From positions 45,001 to 109,000 of the forward strand of contig VRMN01000018.1 in NCBI GenBank assembly GCA_008690995.1: a stretch of DNA of 64,000 nucleotides. Reading direction: 5' to 3'. The notes below the pieces were generated by a model. It made no database searches, had not been told where the DNA came from, and saw only the letters and a program-made list of their open reading frames with translations. Of this stretch, positions 7,436 to 17,497 are shown piece after piece. Source of the stretch: Porphyridium purpureum. Lineage: Eukaryota > Rhodophyta > Bangiophyceae > Porphyridiales > Porphyridiaceae. The position numbers and the translations under genes were made by a program. Within the stretch, counting starts at the first letter, position 1; each line of letters opens with the position of its first letter.

Positions 7436-10198
7436 ATGGAGCGCCGGAAAAGAAAAGCTAAGCGAGTTCGGCGTCTCGCGCCCGCTCGACTTTGCGCGTG
7501 GGCACGCGTAGGTATGCTTTGTGCATTGGCAACGTTCGCATTTGTGGCAAGGCCTCTCGCAAGCTCGGACGCGGAAGTTCAGTCTGTCTCAGAGAGTGCA
7601 GTCGTGGAGCAGCATGCATCGACCGAGAGGTCAGAACAACATCACCAGCTCAGCAGTCAGACAGAGCCCTCGGAGCGGGAAGCTTCAACTTCACGGACAC
7701 ACATCAACCATGTAGAGTCGGACACGGTCATTGTGAACGTGACACGATCTCCTTCAGCTGGGGCTACACGTTCAGACAAGCAGGAAACTGGTATGACCGG
7801 CGATGGTGTAAATGTTTCATCGGTGGATTCAGAAAGCATCTCAGAAGATGGTGTGAACGACAGTGGCCGGGTATCCGATGCAGCAAGTCGTGCAGCCCAT
7901 GGCGCGCAGGACGGATTCATCTCGCTCGAAGAATGGAAATCGCAGGTGATCCATAATATTGAGCAGGTTGCTGCGTCTGCCAAGATACAGCAAGCTCTCG
8001 AGCGGCAAGGCGACGCGTCAGAAGATTTTGAGGACGAAGAGGATGACGGCGTGGACGACGAAGAAGATGATGACGCCCACGAGCACGATGACGGCGGCAT
8101 TGGTTCGAGTCGTGAGCTCGAGGTACAGCCTACGTTGCCTGTGCAGCCACATTCGAAAGGAAGCATGGCCGCAGAGCTAGAAATGGTCGGTGTCTTGGAA
8201 TACAGTAGGCCGGGTGTGTGCTTGCTGCTATTTCCATTCACGCGATTTATGTGCGATGAGGTTGATCGCAGTGACATGCCTTGTTGCGTGGAAGCACGCC
8301 ACGTGAATAGTGGGCGGGACGATTTGCCGCTTGGTGCGGTGCCCGTGATCGGGTTGTGTTTTGTTTCTGATGACGACCGACATCCAGTGGAGGAATTTCT
8401 GTCGCCGTACACACAGACCAGCAGTGCCGCCAGGGAACTGTCTCCCTCGGACCCCTTCGCTGGTGTTGAAATTACGAATCCTGCTCCGGTCGAGAACTCG
8501 ACATGGAGTACTAGAAACCTGCGCTCGCAACAAGAATCAAGAAAAGAGAACGCGTCCGTATCTGACATTTCACCTGATCGCAAACCTAGCGGGGCCACAA
8601 AAAGTACTCCCAAAGTCGAGCTTGCCGCAGCATCGACACGCGACGGAGCCGCAGAGGAGAAGAAAAGGCGTTCCAGAGGCAGTAAGAAGGAAAAAGAACG
8701 TGACTATGCAAACGTGGATTCCGGTGCGCGCGTGCTAGCTAGCAGTGACGGAGCGACTGGTGCAAAAAATATCATCGTTTCTGACGACGAAAAGTACATG
8801 CTCGCTCCGTGCGACTCGCCGCGTTTCATTGTCATTGAGTTGAGCGAGGACATCATTCTTCGCTCCGTGGTTGTGCAAAACTTTGAAGTGTTTTCCTCTT
8901 TCGCAACCAGTGTGATCATTCTTTCGAGCCAAAATTATCCGACGAGTCGATGGTCGCTACTTAAGGTCTTTGAAGTCAGTGACCAGAAAAAACGGCACCA
9001 GTTCTCCGTGGCTGAGGCCAACGCGATAGCACGTTACGTGAAAATTGTCTTTGTGGGCTACAATCAGCCGGAGTACTACTGTACGGTCACGCAAGTTTCT
9101 GTGCATGGAAAGCGCCTGATCGATGACTGGCGAGAGACCTTTGATCGCGATTCTGAGAGTCATTCTGCAGAAAAGCAAGCGAAAAAGCAGTCGCATTCTC
9201 AGCCGCCTGTGCAAGCACCAGCCCAACAGGCTGACAACAAGAGGTACGACGCGCTGGACTCTGCATCCGAGATTGTCACTGGCGCCGTGAAGCAACGTCC
9301 GGTCGATCGCCGTCATGATCGGCAGGACGCGCCCCCTTCTGGTGCTCATCCAGACCAAGTTACAGGTGCACAGCGGCCGCAAGCAGGCGATGCCCCTCGC
9401 ATGGAGCATAACGCAAAAGCCAAACCGGTTTTGCGTTCACAGGAAACGGCAAAACCTATCAATGCGTCTTTCGGTGGTGTCGCAATGTATGCAGATACGC
9501 TTGAGCAGGACGAAAGATTTGGAGGAAAGCAAGTTGGAGTCGACAAAGAAAAGACTCATGCGACATCGTCGAATTTTCAAGGGTTTGGTGATTCTCAAGC
9601 TGGCAATGGAAATGTTCCGAAATCAGCCCGACACGTTGGCGACCACGATACCCAAAATGAAGAAGACAAAGAGCTATCATCTAAAGCGCCTGCGCCTGCC
9701 GAGTCACGTGACGTTCATAGCACACCAGAAGGCAGTGCTCCGGCCATGATGAGCTCAGAGGACATTCGCATGCTCGCTTTAATTGCATCAGATGCATTAG
9801 GTGCGCAACAACAAGAAGAGAGTGTGTTTCGCAAAGTCACGCGAGCCATTCGCACACTGGAACTAAACCAGTCGCTCACCAATCGGTACATTGATATGCA
9901 AGCCGGTCGTCTCTTTCAAGCGATTCTGGAGCTAAGGGCAGAGACGGAGCGAACAAGAAGTGAACTTGCTTCAGTTACCATCCTCGTGCACGAATCGCTC
10001 GACCAAATTAAGCTCATGGGGGAACAGGTGGGTGCACGCCAAAGAATACATGAGTTTATACTTCTTGCGTTGTCATGCGTTGGCCTGGCAGTGGCCGCAC
10101 TTTGGAAACGGGCTTCGATGCCGAAGCGGAAAGCGTCTGGCTCTGAAATTTTCACACAACCGTCTCACGTGACCAGCACGGTTTCTGGTGCACGATGA
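7436..10198 (+). CDS. SUN-domain membrane protein (SUCO/SLP1 mid-SUN type)
   Basis: About 920 residues. A basic N-terminus (MERRKRKAKRVRR) precedes a hydrophobic signal or anchor (GMLCALATFAFVARPL). A long acidic, low-complexity part follows, with a DEEDDGVDDEEDDD run near residue 205. The SUN domain lies at about 422-565: RDYANVDSGARVLASS, SPRFIVIELSEDIILRSVVVQNFE, ARYVKIVFVGY, and EYYCTVTQVSVHG. A basic/glutamine-rich linker, a helical region and a C-terminal membrane segment (FILLALSCVGLAVAALW, about 873-889) complete it. Signal, central SUN and C-terminal membrane helix is the layout of the SUCO/Opt/SLP1 group, which works in the ER and nuclear envelope in membrane-protein folding or maintenance. 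The frame is open to 7331. The ATG at 7436 was chosen because it directly precedes the signal; 7331 is the alternative. Confidence 0.85.
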   Translation: MERRKRKAKRVRRLAPARLCAWARVGMLCALATFAFVARPLASSDAEVQSVSESAVVEQHASTERSEQHHQLSSQTEPSEREASTSRTHINHVESDTVIVNVTRSPSAGATRSDKQETGMTGDGVNVSSVDSESISEDGVNDSGRVSDAASRAAHGAQDGFISLEEWKSQVIHNIEQVAASAKIQQALERQGDASEDFEDEEDDGVDDEEDDDAHEHDDGGIGSSRELEVQPTLPVQPHSKGSMAAELEMVGVLEYSRPGVCLLLFPFTRFMCDEVDRSDMPCCVEARHVNSGRDDLPLGAVPVIGLCFVSDDDRHPVEEFLSPYTQTSSAARELSPSDPFAGVEITNPAPVENSTWSTRNLRSQQESRKENASVSDISPDRKPSGATKSTPKVELAAASTRDGAAEEKKRRSRGSKKEKERDYANVDSGARVLASSDGATGAKNIIVSDDEKYMLAPCDSPRFIVIELSEDIILRSVVVQNFEVFSSFATSVIILSSQNYPTSRWSLLKVFEVSDQKKRHQFSVAEANAIARYVKIVFVGYNQPEYYCTVTQVSVHGKRLIDDWRETFDRDSESHSAEKQAKKQSHSQPPVQAPAQQADNKRYDALDSASEIVTGAVKQRPVDRRHDRQDAPPSGAHPDQVTGAQRPQAGDAPRMEHNAKAKPVLRSQETAKPINASFGGVAMYADTLEQDERFGGKQVGVDKEKTHATSSNFQGFGDSQAGNGNVPKSARHVGDHDTQNEEDKELSSKAPAPAESRDVHSTPEGSAPAMMSSEDIRMLALIASDALGAQQQEESVFRKVTRAIRTLELNQSLTNRYIDMQAGRLFQAILELRAETERTRSELASVTILVHESLDQIKLMGEQVGARQRIHEFILLALSCVGLAVAALWKRASMPKRKASGSEIFTQPSHVTSTVSGAR

Positions 10199-10385
10199 GA
10201 CCAACCTTTTCCATGAACGTCAGCGCTGTTGAGAACTAGGCTAGAGTCGAACCCCATCTTTGAAAACCAAAAGCAACAAAATCTCTGCGCAGCTTTTGAC
10301 CCCGTCGTCGTCGAATATGACTCGTGGATACAGTGACTCGTTCCGTTGCCGCAGCCGCCTGCGTGCTTGCTTCGATATTTCTCAA

Positions 10386-11078
10386 TCAGTCTAATCGGTC
10401 CTTGCGATCACGCCGCAGGTGGCGCACATAAAGGAATCCAACAACCGCTACTATTTCAAACAACATCAGAAAGTACCACACGGCGTTACTGGACGAGCGT
10501 TCCGCAAAATCCGTCACGCGAGAAGACGTGGCCTTGATTTCATTTTTCGCAGATATCTGCGCCTGCTGAAGAGTGTCAGCAAACTGCTGCAGTTCGTCGA
10601 TCAAGTCGCTGAGTGACTTGATATCTGTCTGAAAACGCTGGGCGTTCGACGCCATGTGCTTTAGCGTCGTCTCCACGTTTCCCATCACTTCGTCTACAGA
10701 CGAGAGCGACTTTTGCTGTTCTTCTAGCGTCTTTGCGAGCTTGACGGCCATTGCATCTAAGCTGTCAAGGTGCGGCTTGATGTTTTTGTCGATGCTCGAC
10801 TTGAGCGCCGGCTCATCAAAGCCACCGCCCGTCGCGGCGGCAGCCGAAGCCGCGCCCGCCCCCAGCGTTTGAGCCAGCTTCTTGTTCAGGGCCTCTTCGC
10901 TGAAGCCTTCCTCCAGCATCGCGCGTTGAAACGCAGCGATCTTGTCGTCTATCGTTCCCGCGTGCACGGCTGCCGGCGCCACGAGCGCGACGAGCGCGAT
11001 CGCCAGCACCACCGCAGCCACACCCATGGCCCCGCGCGTCTGCCAGTGCGCGCGTCCCTCGAGCACACGCGCCACCAT
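10386..11078 (-). CDS. Orphan signal-peptide / coiled-coil / single-pass membrane protein
   Basis: 230 residues, family not recognised. The first ATG at 11078 leads into a clear secretory signal (MGVAAVVLAIALVALVAPAAVHAG, from the second ATG at 11027). Then come an alanine/glycine-rich stretch and a long heptad-rich helical region (from KPHLDSLDAMAVKLAKTL to LQQFADTLQQAQ). A C-terminal membrane helix (AVWYFLMLFEIVAVVGFLYV) is followed by a basic cytosolic tail RHLRRDRKDRLD. The predicted topology is lumenal coiled coil, one membrane span and short cytosolic tail, similar in plan to p24 or ERGIC-type cargo receptors, but no lectin or GOLD domain is visible. It converges on the SUN gene, with stop codons 188 bases apart. 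The frame extends upstream only to a GTG. Confidence 0.75.
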   Translation of the reverse strand: MVARVLEGRAHWQTRGAMGVAAVVLAIALVALVAPAAVHAGTIDDKIAAFQRAMLEEGFSEEALNKKLAQTLGAGAASAAAATGGGFDEPALKSSIDKNIKPHLDSLDAMAVKLAKTLEEQQKSLSSVDEVMGNVETTLKHMASNAQRFQTDIKSLSDLIDELQQFADTLQQAQISAKNEIKATSSRVTDFAERSSSNAVWYFLMLFEIVAVVGFLYVRHLRRDRKDRLD

Positions 11079-11432
11079 CCTGTCTGTTTTCGCGCCCTCC
11101 TCCTCGACACGCGTCCCCTTCGCGAACGCTGCTGTCTTGCGCACCCAACCCGCATCGCTCAGGCGCGCCCCCACGCAGCGCGTCCTCCTGGCAAAGTACA
11201 GCGAGAGCGCCTGAAGAATTGGTCAATCAACTTGAGTGGGGGAGGAGGTAAGGTTTCGGCTCCTGTCTGCTGGGCGAGCTGGCAGGGGTGTGCACATTCG
11301 CGCTGGGCTTGCGGGCTGCAGCCCATCCGCGCCGAGGCAGCACTCGAGCTGACGCGTGGCAAGCACATAGCTCCTGAAACCGAGCCTCTCCTCATTTGGC
11401 GTTGGTACGTGCTTCTTTGCTTCATTTTCTTT
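11079..11432. other. Short intergenic region upstream of the coiled-coil membrane gene
   Basis: 354 bases between the start of the orphan membrane gene and the COG1 stop, both on the minus strand. It must hold the COG1 3' end and the next promoter. GTACAGCG at about 11195 is one base off the recurrent GTACAGT motif. Nothing else was recognised. Confidence 0.35.
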
Positions 11433-14400
11433 CTATTTCTGTGCGGCACTGCCCCATTGCAAAAAGCGCGAGCTCATATGCGTGGCGACGCCTGACAGCG
11501 CGCCCCAACCGAGGTCAGGCTGGTGAGATGCCGAGACATGACTGGCAGATTCCTGCGCGTCCAGCAGCGAGTGCGGCAAGGACGCAGCGTGCGGTCCAGA
11601 CACACGCCCTCCGCCAGCCATCTGGGCGGCCAGCGAGGCGGCGGAAAATGATGCTGCGGCCGATGCACGCGATGTCAGGTCCGATACCGCCGCATGTCCG
11701 CCATCAGATACCAAGTCGTGCGTGAACGTGGCGCCGCGCAGTGCGCGGAATTCGCCACCTTGCAGGGTCGGCGTCGGCGCAGGCAAGAAGCTCAAACGTG
11801 CTGGGGTTCCTGTATTAGCAGCGGGCGCACCCGCAGTCGTCCGACTTGCCAACGGATTGCTGAAGAGCAGGTTTGGGCCTGCGTCAGACGCTGCCCACAT
11901 CGAGCCGACCAGCGATTGCTGCTTCTGCTGGTGTTGCTTTCTCCTGGTGCTGTCGTTAGAGACCACGTGTGACGATCGCGTCAGCGAACCTAACAAAACC
12001 TGATACTTGGCAGCTTCTCTGCTTGCTGCCGAGTACACCAAGGCGTGTACTGATTCCCATTCGATTGGATCTAGATGCTCTACGATGGCTTGCTCTGAAG
12101 CATTAATTCTCTCAATGGCGTCCAGCAGCGCGGTTGGCATCCTTTTTGGGAGCACGTACCCGTCGCCCTGCGACGAGCTTTTCTCCACTTCTAACAGGAT
12201 GCATAACAAGAATCCAACGTCAAAAATGAGCTGCACGGCGGCGTTGTATGTGGCGCTGCGCTCGTTTCGTGTCAACGATTCCGATCGTAGGTCGGCTAAG
12301 ATACGATTTTCAGCCACATGTTCTAGAGCGCGCGCTAACTCGACCACAAGCTGAACCACGAGGCTGTCAATGGCGTACAGAGGAAGTGCAAAGCCGCCCG
12401 CATATGCGACGGCGTTCCCTGCATCAAGCAGAAACTGCAACGCAAAACACGAGCACGACTGCGGGTGCATGACGCCTGCTTGCTGCACCTTCTCTGGCGA
12501 CGTGAAAGACAAGGCCCATCCAATCCGGCCATTCAACAAGGATGACTGGGCGAGACTTGCACGCAGCCGTAGACCCGAAAGTGTTGCTGCCCACTCAGAC
12601 CATGTACCAAAGCCCAGTTCACTGAGCTCGCCGGCGGTTTCGAAGAAGGACTCGAGCGCCAGCTCGGCTGCGGATTCCAACTTTTCCATGCTGCCCTCAA
12701 ACCCAACGGTTGCTTCATACAATATCGCATCTTGCTCGAGCCCAAAGTTGAATGCCTCGCTGATGACGGAAGAGTCCTCAAGTGCCAGTACGACACGCAC
12801 AATAAACAGGAGTCGCTCGAGCCACAAATCGTCCTGCAGATTTCGCGCAGAAATTGCGCGTGTGCTGGTGAGAACGCGCTGCTGCTCCGGGGACAATGAA
12901 TCGCGAGCCTCCTCGATCAAGCCACGAATCTCAGCCAAAATTACTGGCATGACATTCGCGACATGTTTGCGGAACTCTTTGCGGAAAAGTCCTGGGAATC
13001 GGTGCAACTTGCTCAAATCAATCATGGCTCGGCCTAAAAGATGCTCCGTCTCACCGCAGAGTATGGCCGGTAACCCAATCTTGCCAAGCTCAGCTTCCAC
13101 GTCAGTCGCAAGGAGCACGCTTGATGAATACGGCTGCTGCTCGGAGCCCGTCGCTTGCACGTCAAAAGGAATGCTGAGAAACTGACGCGACCACAGTGCA
13201 TCGGCCAGGTTTCCATCGCCTCCGCGCTCAAATTCAACGGTCTCTCCAGAATTACCTGGCGAGAGGTCCGGCATGGCTCCTATTTTTTCCCATATCTCTT
13301 TTGCCCGTTCGCGAAAGTGATCTGAAACATGCACCACGTACTCGTGCGCCAGCTCGTGAGCCCGCAAGAGGACCGGCCTGAGGAAAAGAGCTTGGAACAT
13401 TTCCAGTACACCGGTGCACGAGCCATAGACGGCGTCACACACGGAAATTATTCGAGCCGGTGCGCGCTCCTGCTGCCATTGTCCGATTTCGTTCACATCC
13501 AGATCCAAAGCGCGCGAAGCTTCCTTCAAGAATTCGGCCAGGGCCCCACATGTGCTAATGAGGGAGAGAAATCTGCTCAGAAACTTGGAGAGCAACGAGA
13601 CGCACCAGTCCAGCCAAGTATGAAGCATTCCGTATACGCGACCACTGTCCACCTTGCCGGCCTTTTCCAGCGCTTCAGCGTACTTGTCGTCCACATTGCG
13701 CAGCAAAGTCACTAGGACACACTTGCCGATGTCGCCGGCATATACGCGCGCCTGTGCAAGAGCCTCTCCAAACATGGGCGATGACCCGCGTCCGATTGTT
13801 TCAGAACCAACGGCTCCGGCCATTTCTAGCAGGCCCTGACTTTGACTAACTGAGGCGTCGTCCGTGAGTACATCGTCCTCAGGCGAAGGCAGCGATTGGC
13901 TTTGCGCCTCTTCGTGAGGAAAGAACACGTGCGCTGCGTCTAGCAGCGTTCGCTTAATTTCTTGCGCAACCTGCAAAAAGAATGCTTTTCCCAGTTCGAG
14001 CTTTTGGTCATCCACAGCGGGCTCGAGGCTGCTCGACTTTGCACCGGTTCTTGTACCCTGTGCCGCTGCTTGCATTTTCTCGTGCGCATCCCGCTGCGTC
14101 TTGATGGCATCCATTCGAGCACTGTATGATTCGCACGTGGAGTGCAGCACCTGACAGCTGGACAGCAGCATAATAGAGAGCGGATCAAGCGCAGCGTCTG
14201 TATCTGACTCGTGCTGCTCGAGACTTGGCCCCCAGCCGCGGCACTGAGATAGGTCAACAAGGGCAACGGGTTGGCCACTGTGAAAGTAATTATGCACAAG
14301 CCCAGCGCTGGCCTTGTCCGCCAACATATAAATACTTGCGAGCGCTCCTGCGACGTCGTTGGAACCCAGAGCGTCACCCTTGAGTGCCTGTAGAGCACTA

Positions 14401-15023
14401 AGTATAATGGGCTCGCGAAAGCCTTCGATCGCCTGCCACTGAGACTTCATGAGCGGTAATGCCGCGTTTGCTGTGGGTTCGGCGCTCAACGTAGCCACTG
14501 CGGAACCGCACTGATGTATCTTGACTGCGGCAGCGTACAGCTTTCCGGTGTCAAGACACGTGTAGAGGTACTCGGGTGTATCTACCAGAAACTTCAGCTT
14601 GGATCCAATCACGTGCACTGCGCGACGCTGCTGCAGACTCTCCTCCTCGGCCCTGCGCTGCGCTGAATGCGTGTCCGCAGACGCCGCCTTGACAGCGAGC
14701 GACTTGTTCAGTTCGTCGGTCGCAGCGCGCAGATGCGCGACCACGTCCTGCACGCCGGCGGCGGTTTCATGCAACCTGCACACCTCGTCTGCCGCGCGCA
14801 TCAGCACACGGTACCGCGTGCTGAGCATCTCCTGCAGTGCGTCACCCTTATCGTCAGCACTCGCACGCACACTTGCCTCGATCTGCCGGATCTCCGACAC
14901 ACGATGAATACGGAAAATCTGCGCCACTTCGGCCTGCACGCCCATTCCATACGCCGTCGTCACGCCCGCTGCTCCCGCCCGCCGCGGGCCCCCTCCCTTT
15001 GACTTCGCCGCCTTTGATGCCAT
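11433..15023 (-). CDS. COG1: Conserved oligomeric Golgi complex subunit 1 (COG1)
   Basis: 1196 residues from the ATG at 15023, which opens a basic, glycine-rich leader. The diagnostic part is N-terminal: the Vps51/COG1 helix pattern AQIFRIHRVSEIRQIEASVRAS...ALQEMLSTRYRVLMRAADEVCRLHETA at about residues 32-95. The rest is mostly helical, with a serine/alanine-rich C-terminus. COG1 is in lobe A of the COG tether, which catches intra-Golgi retrograde vesicles and so keeps glycosyltransferases in place. It is somewhat longer than animal COG1 (about 980). The family call rests on the first hundred residues; another Vps51-superfamily tether is the alternative. Confidence 0.65.
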   Translation of the reverse strand: MASKAAKSKGGGPRRAGAAGVTTAYGMGVQAEVAQIFRIHRVSEIRQIEASVRASADDKGDALQEMLSTRYRVLMRAADEVCRLHETAAGVQDVVAHLRAATDELNKSLAVKAASADTHSAQRRAEEESLQQRRAVHVIGSKLKFLVDTPEYLYTCLDTGKLYAAAVKIHQCGSAVATLSAEPTANAALPLMKSQWQAIEGFREPIILSALQALKGDALGSNDVAGALASIYMLADKASAGLVHNYFHSGQPVALVDLSQCRGWGPSLEQHESDTDAALDPLSIMLLSSCQVLHSTCESYSARMDAIKTQRDAHEKMQAAAQGTRTGAKSSSLEPAVDDQKLELGKAFFLQVAQEIKRTLLDAAHVFFPHEEAQSQSLPSPEDDVLTDDASVSQSQGLLEMAGAVGSETIGRGSSPMFGEALAQARVYAGDIGKCVLVTLLRNVDDKYAEALEKAGKVDSGRVYGMLHTWLDWCVSLLSKFLSRFLSLISTCGALAEFLKEASRALDLDVNEIGQWQQERAPARIISVCDAVYGSCTGVLEMFQALFLRPVLLRAHELAHEYVVHVSDHFRERAKEIWEKIGAMPDLSPGNSGETVEFERGGDGNLADALWSRQFLSIPFDVQATGSEQQPYSSSVLLATDVEAELGKIGLPAILCGETEHLLGRAMIDLSKLHRFPGLFRKEFRKHVANVMPVILAEIRGLIEEARDSLSPEQQRVLTSTRAISARNLQDDLWLERLLFIVRVVLALEDSSVISEAFNFGLEQDAILYEATVGFEGSMEKLESAAELALESFFETAGELSELGFGTWSEWAATLSGLRLRASLAQSSLLNGRIGWALSFTSPEKVQQAGVMHPQSCSCFALQFLLDAGNAVAYAGGFALPLYAIDSLVVQLVVELARALEHVAENRILADLRSESLTRNERSATYNAAVQLIFDVGFLLCILLEVEKSSSQGDGYVLPKRMPTALLDAIERINASEQAIVEHLDPIEWESVHALVYSAASREAAKYQVLLGSLTRSSHVVSNDSTRRKQHQQKQQSLVGSMWAASDAGPNLLFSNPLASRTTAGAPAANTGTPARLSFLPAPTPTLQGGEFRALRGATFTHDLVSDGGHAAVSDLTSRASAAASFSAASLAAQMAGGGRVSGPHAASLPHSLLDAQESASHVSASHQPDLGWGALSGVATHMSSRFLQWGSAAQK

Positions 15024-15478
15024 GGTCGAACCACCCCGATGTCGCGCTCGACCAGCCTTGCTCCCAAAGCCCTGGTCCCTGGTTGCGAGGCACAGCAATC
15101 CTCGTTGGCCAAAGGAGAACAGCGTGAACTGCGGTGACGAGGTTGTTCAGGATGGCAAGTGCACGGGAGCGGCCGGTTCGGGCTGTATCTCCGCGCAACT
15201 CCCATTCACTGCTGCAGGAGACCCCAATGCGAGTGCAACCCAGCGACGCTTCTCCTGGAGCAACCTTTGTGGTGCCTCGCGTTCCTGCGCAGCGAGTGCT
15301 GTCCGAATTGGGTGCGTGACTTTCCCAACTGTCGCACGCGCAAGCGTTCTGCGGAAATCGCAAGCGAGAGCTCCGCGCGGGCGTGCTAGACAGGAATGAA
15401 ATGCTAACTTTTATGTATGCTTGTGCGCGTGCGTTCGTCGAGTGCTTTGTGGTGCGCGCTGCGATAGGTGCCATCAAA
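15024..15478. other. Divergent promoter region, COG1 / RING-type gene
   Basis: 455 bases between two divergent genes. Several small frames cross it, but none shows conserved sequence. The frame of the downstream RING-type gene is open from 15383 (GTG) with an ATG at 15401. Nothing else is seen. Confidence 0.4.
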
Positions 15479-15949
15479 ATGTCCGTCAAAAACCTTGTAC
15501 GCCGGCTCGACCACCTTGAAAGCTTGGTGCAGAACGCCATGGGCTCAGAGGCGAATGCAAGATTCGGACCGAGTGCTTCTAAACCCGTGTGTATCACCAG
15601 CATATCCCCGCGCGCTTCCACACAGGAGCGTCCTGGCGCGGCTCTGGTGTGGTCGCGCAGCTCATCAGACCTTGAATGCTCGCCTTCAGGCGATTTTTCG
15701 TGCGCGGTCATTGCAGGACACAACTCTTGCATTGTATGCTTGCGCGAGGTGCTTGATCCAACCAGAATGAAGCTGCCATGTTGTGGCACGTTCGTGCATC
15801 AAGACTGTTTTGCTCTCTGCCGAGATGATGCGAGCTTTCGAGGCGTCTCTTTTCTGTGCCCAAGCGGCTCATGCAACTGTGCCATGGGTGACTTTGCCAA
15901 GCTTTTCAATGCCTCACTCGCAGTGGACCTTCATGACGCACGGTTATGA
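15479..15949 (+). CDS. Small RING-type zinc-finger protein
   Basis: 156 residues from the ATG at 15479 (an ATG at 15401 would add 26 hydrophobic residues). A short N-terminal helix (VKNLVRRLDHLESLVQ) is followed by a serine-rich linker and then a cysteine/histidine cluster: CIVCLREV, LPCCGTFVHQDCF, and FLCPSGSC. The spacing C-x2-C, C-C-x4-H-x2-C and C-x4-C is RING- or RING-H2-like, suggesting a ubiquitin-ligase or other zinc-binding interaction module. No wider family match is recognised. It is divergent from COG1. Confidence 0.6.
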   Translation: MSVKNLVRRLDHLESLVQNAMGSEANARFGPSASKPVCITSISPRASTQERPGAALVWSRSSSDLECSPSGDFSCAVIAGHNSCIVCLREVLDPTRMKLPCCGTFVHQDCFALCRDDASFRGVSFLCPSGSCNCAMGDFAKLFNASLAVDLHDARL

Positions 15950-16543
15950 GATTGTGTTTGTATTTCCTCCCACATTGGTCGATATTCTTCGCCTCGTTTG
16001 TGGTGGTTTTGTCTTCTCATTTACCTCTCCGAGCTTTCGAAATGTCCCGAACCATTTCCTCTTCGAAGGCTCACTCACCGATTCTCTCCGCTGCACAGTT
16101 TGTGGACATGCATCCGCTGCTTGAGCAGCTACGCAACGGCGTCCCGAGGATGAGACGTTTGTCAGAATGAATGAAGCCTTCTCACTTTGTCTTGTGACCG
16201 ACCATGTCTAGCCGCCAGCGCTGAACACGGCGCACGGACGCCAGGGCGAGCCAGCGTTCGAATGTTTCCGAGGTCGACGCGCCGTCATCCCATGTTTGCC
16301 ATTTGCCGCAGAGTTGCACGACTCGCCCGGTGGCTATGATACACAGGTCATGCCACGCCAGCGCGCCCAGGTCGAGACCGACGACAAGGGCGCGAGCGCA
16401 ACATCAGCGCCGCGCTTGTGATCTCTCCCCCGGCACACAAGCCGGCGTCCACACTGTACCGTGAGCTCGAGGTATCAATCTCAAGCGCGATCGTGAAGGA
16501 GCGGGGGTAGATGTCGGCGGCAGAAGTTTGATCGAGTATAGCA
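15950..16543. other. Intergenic region upstream of CHLM
   Basis: About 590 bases with short frames only. An ACTGTAC motif lies at 16453-16459, 85 bases before the CHLM start, in the context CCACACTGTACCG. It matches the motif found in other promoters of the window. No gene is seen. Confidence 0.4.
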
Positions 16544-17368
16544 ATGGCGTTCGTGGCATCATCGGGATGGGCTGGTGGACAGTCGCGCACGACGGTGCGA
16601 CTGTGCGCTCCGCGCCAGGCGGTGCGAAACGTGGGCGCGCGCGTGATCCCCGCGCGCGGTCCAGTGATGCAGCTCACGCAAAAGGACGACAAGAAGGAAG
16701 TCGAAGAGTACTTCAACAATACCGGCTTTGAGCGCTGGAACAAAATTTACTCGGAGGACGCCGAGGTGAACAACGTGCAGAAGGACATTCGGACCGGGCA
16801 CAACCAGACCATCCAGCGCATTCTGGCGTGGATAGACGCCGACGGTGACGCCCAGTACAAGACGTTCTGCGACGCCGGCTGCGGCGTCGGCTCACTGGCC
16901 ATCCCGCTCACGCAGCGCGGCGCCATCGTGTCAGCTTCAGACATTTCCGCTGCGATGGTCAAGGAGGCACGCGAGCGCGCCGACGTGCAGCTCGGCGACA
17001 AGGCGATGAACGTGTCTTTTGCAGTGTCAGATCTTGAAAATCTCAGCGGCAGCTACGACACGGTATTCTGCATTGACGTGATGATCCACTACCCGGATGA
17101 GAAGCTCAAAGAAATGATTTCGCATCTGAGCAATTGCGCAGAGCGAAGAATGATCATCACGTTTGCGCCCTATACCATTCTGTTGGGCATGCTCAAGTCG
17201 TTTGGCAGCTTGTTCCCGGGGCCGAGTAAGGCCACACGAGCGTATTTGCACAGTGAATCGTACGTGGAAGGCATTCTCAAGGAGCTTGGCTGGCAAGTGA
17301 AGCGCAGGGACTTTGTGAAGTCCAAGTTCTACTTTAGTACAATTCTTGAGGCTGTGAAGCAAGCGTAG
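16544..17368 (+). CDS. CHLM: Magnesium-protoporphyrin IX O-methyltransferase, plastid (CHLM)
   Basis: 274 residues. The enzyme methylates the propionate side chain of Mg-protoporphyrin IX using S-adenosylmethionine, a committed step of chlorophyll synthesis in the plastid. A transit-like N-terminus (MAFVASSGWAGGQSRTTVRL, serine/arginine-rich, no acids) covers about 45 residues. The mature part has the family signature VEEYFNNTGFERWNKIY, the SAM-binding motif DAGCGVGSL at about residue 110, SASDISAAMVKEAR, CIDVMIHYPD, and ITFAPYT. Length matches plant and cyanobacterial ChlM plus transit peptide. A consensus AATAAA stands at 17385, 17 bases after the stop. Confidence 0.95.
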   Translation: MAFVASSGWAGGQSRTTVRLCAPRQAVRNVGARVIPARGPVMQLTQKDDKKEVEEYFNNTGFERWNKIYSEDAEVNNVQKDIRTGHNQTIQRILAWIDADGDAQYKTFCDAGCGVGSLAIPLTQRGAIVSASDISAAMVKEARERADVQLGDKAMNVSFAVSDLENLSGSYDTVFCIDVMIHYPDEKLKEMISHLSNCAERRMIITFAPYTILLGMLKSFGSLFPGPSKATRAYLHSESYVEGILKELGWQVKRRDFVKSKFYFSTILEAVKQA

Positions 17369-17384
17369 AGATCCTGCCATCCCA

Positions 17385-17390
17385 AATAAA
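17385..17390 (+). terminator. Polyadenylation signal of CHLM
   Basis: AATAAA 17 bases downstream of the CHLM stop, in the short gap before the convergent gene. The call is by consensus and position. Confidence 0.55.
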
Positions 17391-17497
17391 GAGTGCATGC
17401 GAGAGAGAAGAATAGAAGAAGGATGGGGACGGAACGAAACTGATGCAGCGCGAGAGGACTGTTCCTTGTTTTCTGCGCGCTCGGTACGCTGTGAATC

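Noticed and set aside
16685-16695. Possible later CHLM start at the Met before QLTQKDDKKE
   Set aside because: The longer start gives a proper transit-like leader expected of a plastid enzyme, and the in-frame Met lies where the mature protein should begin.
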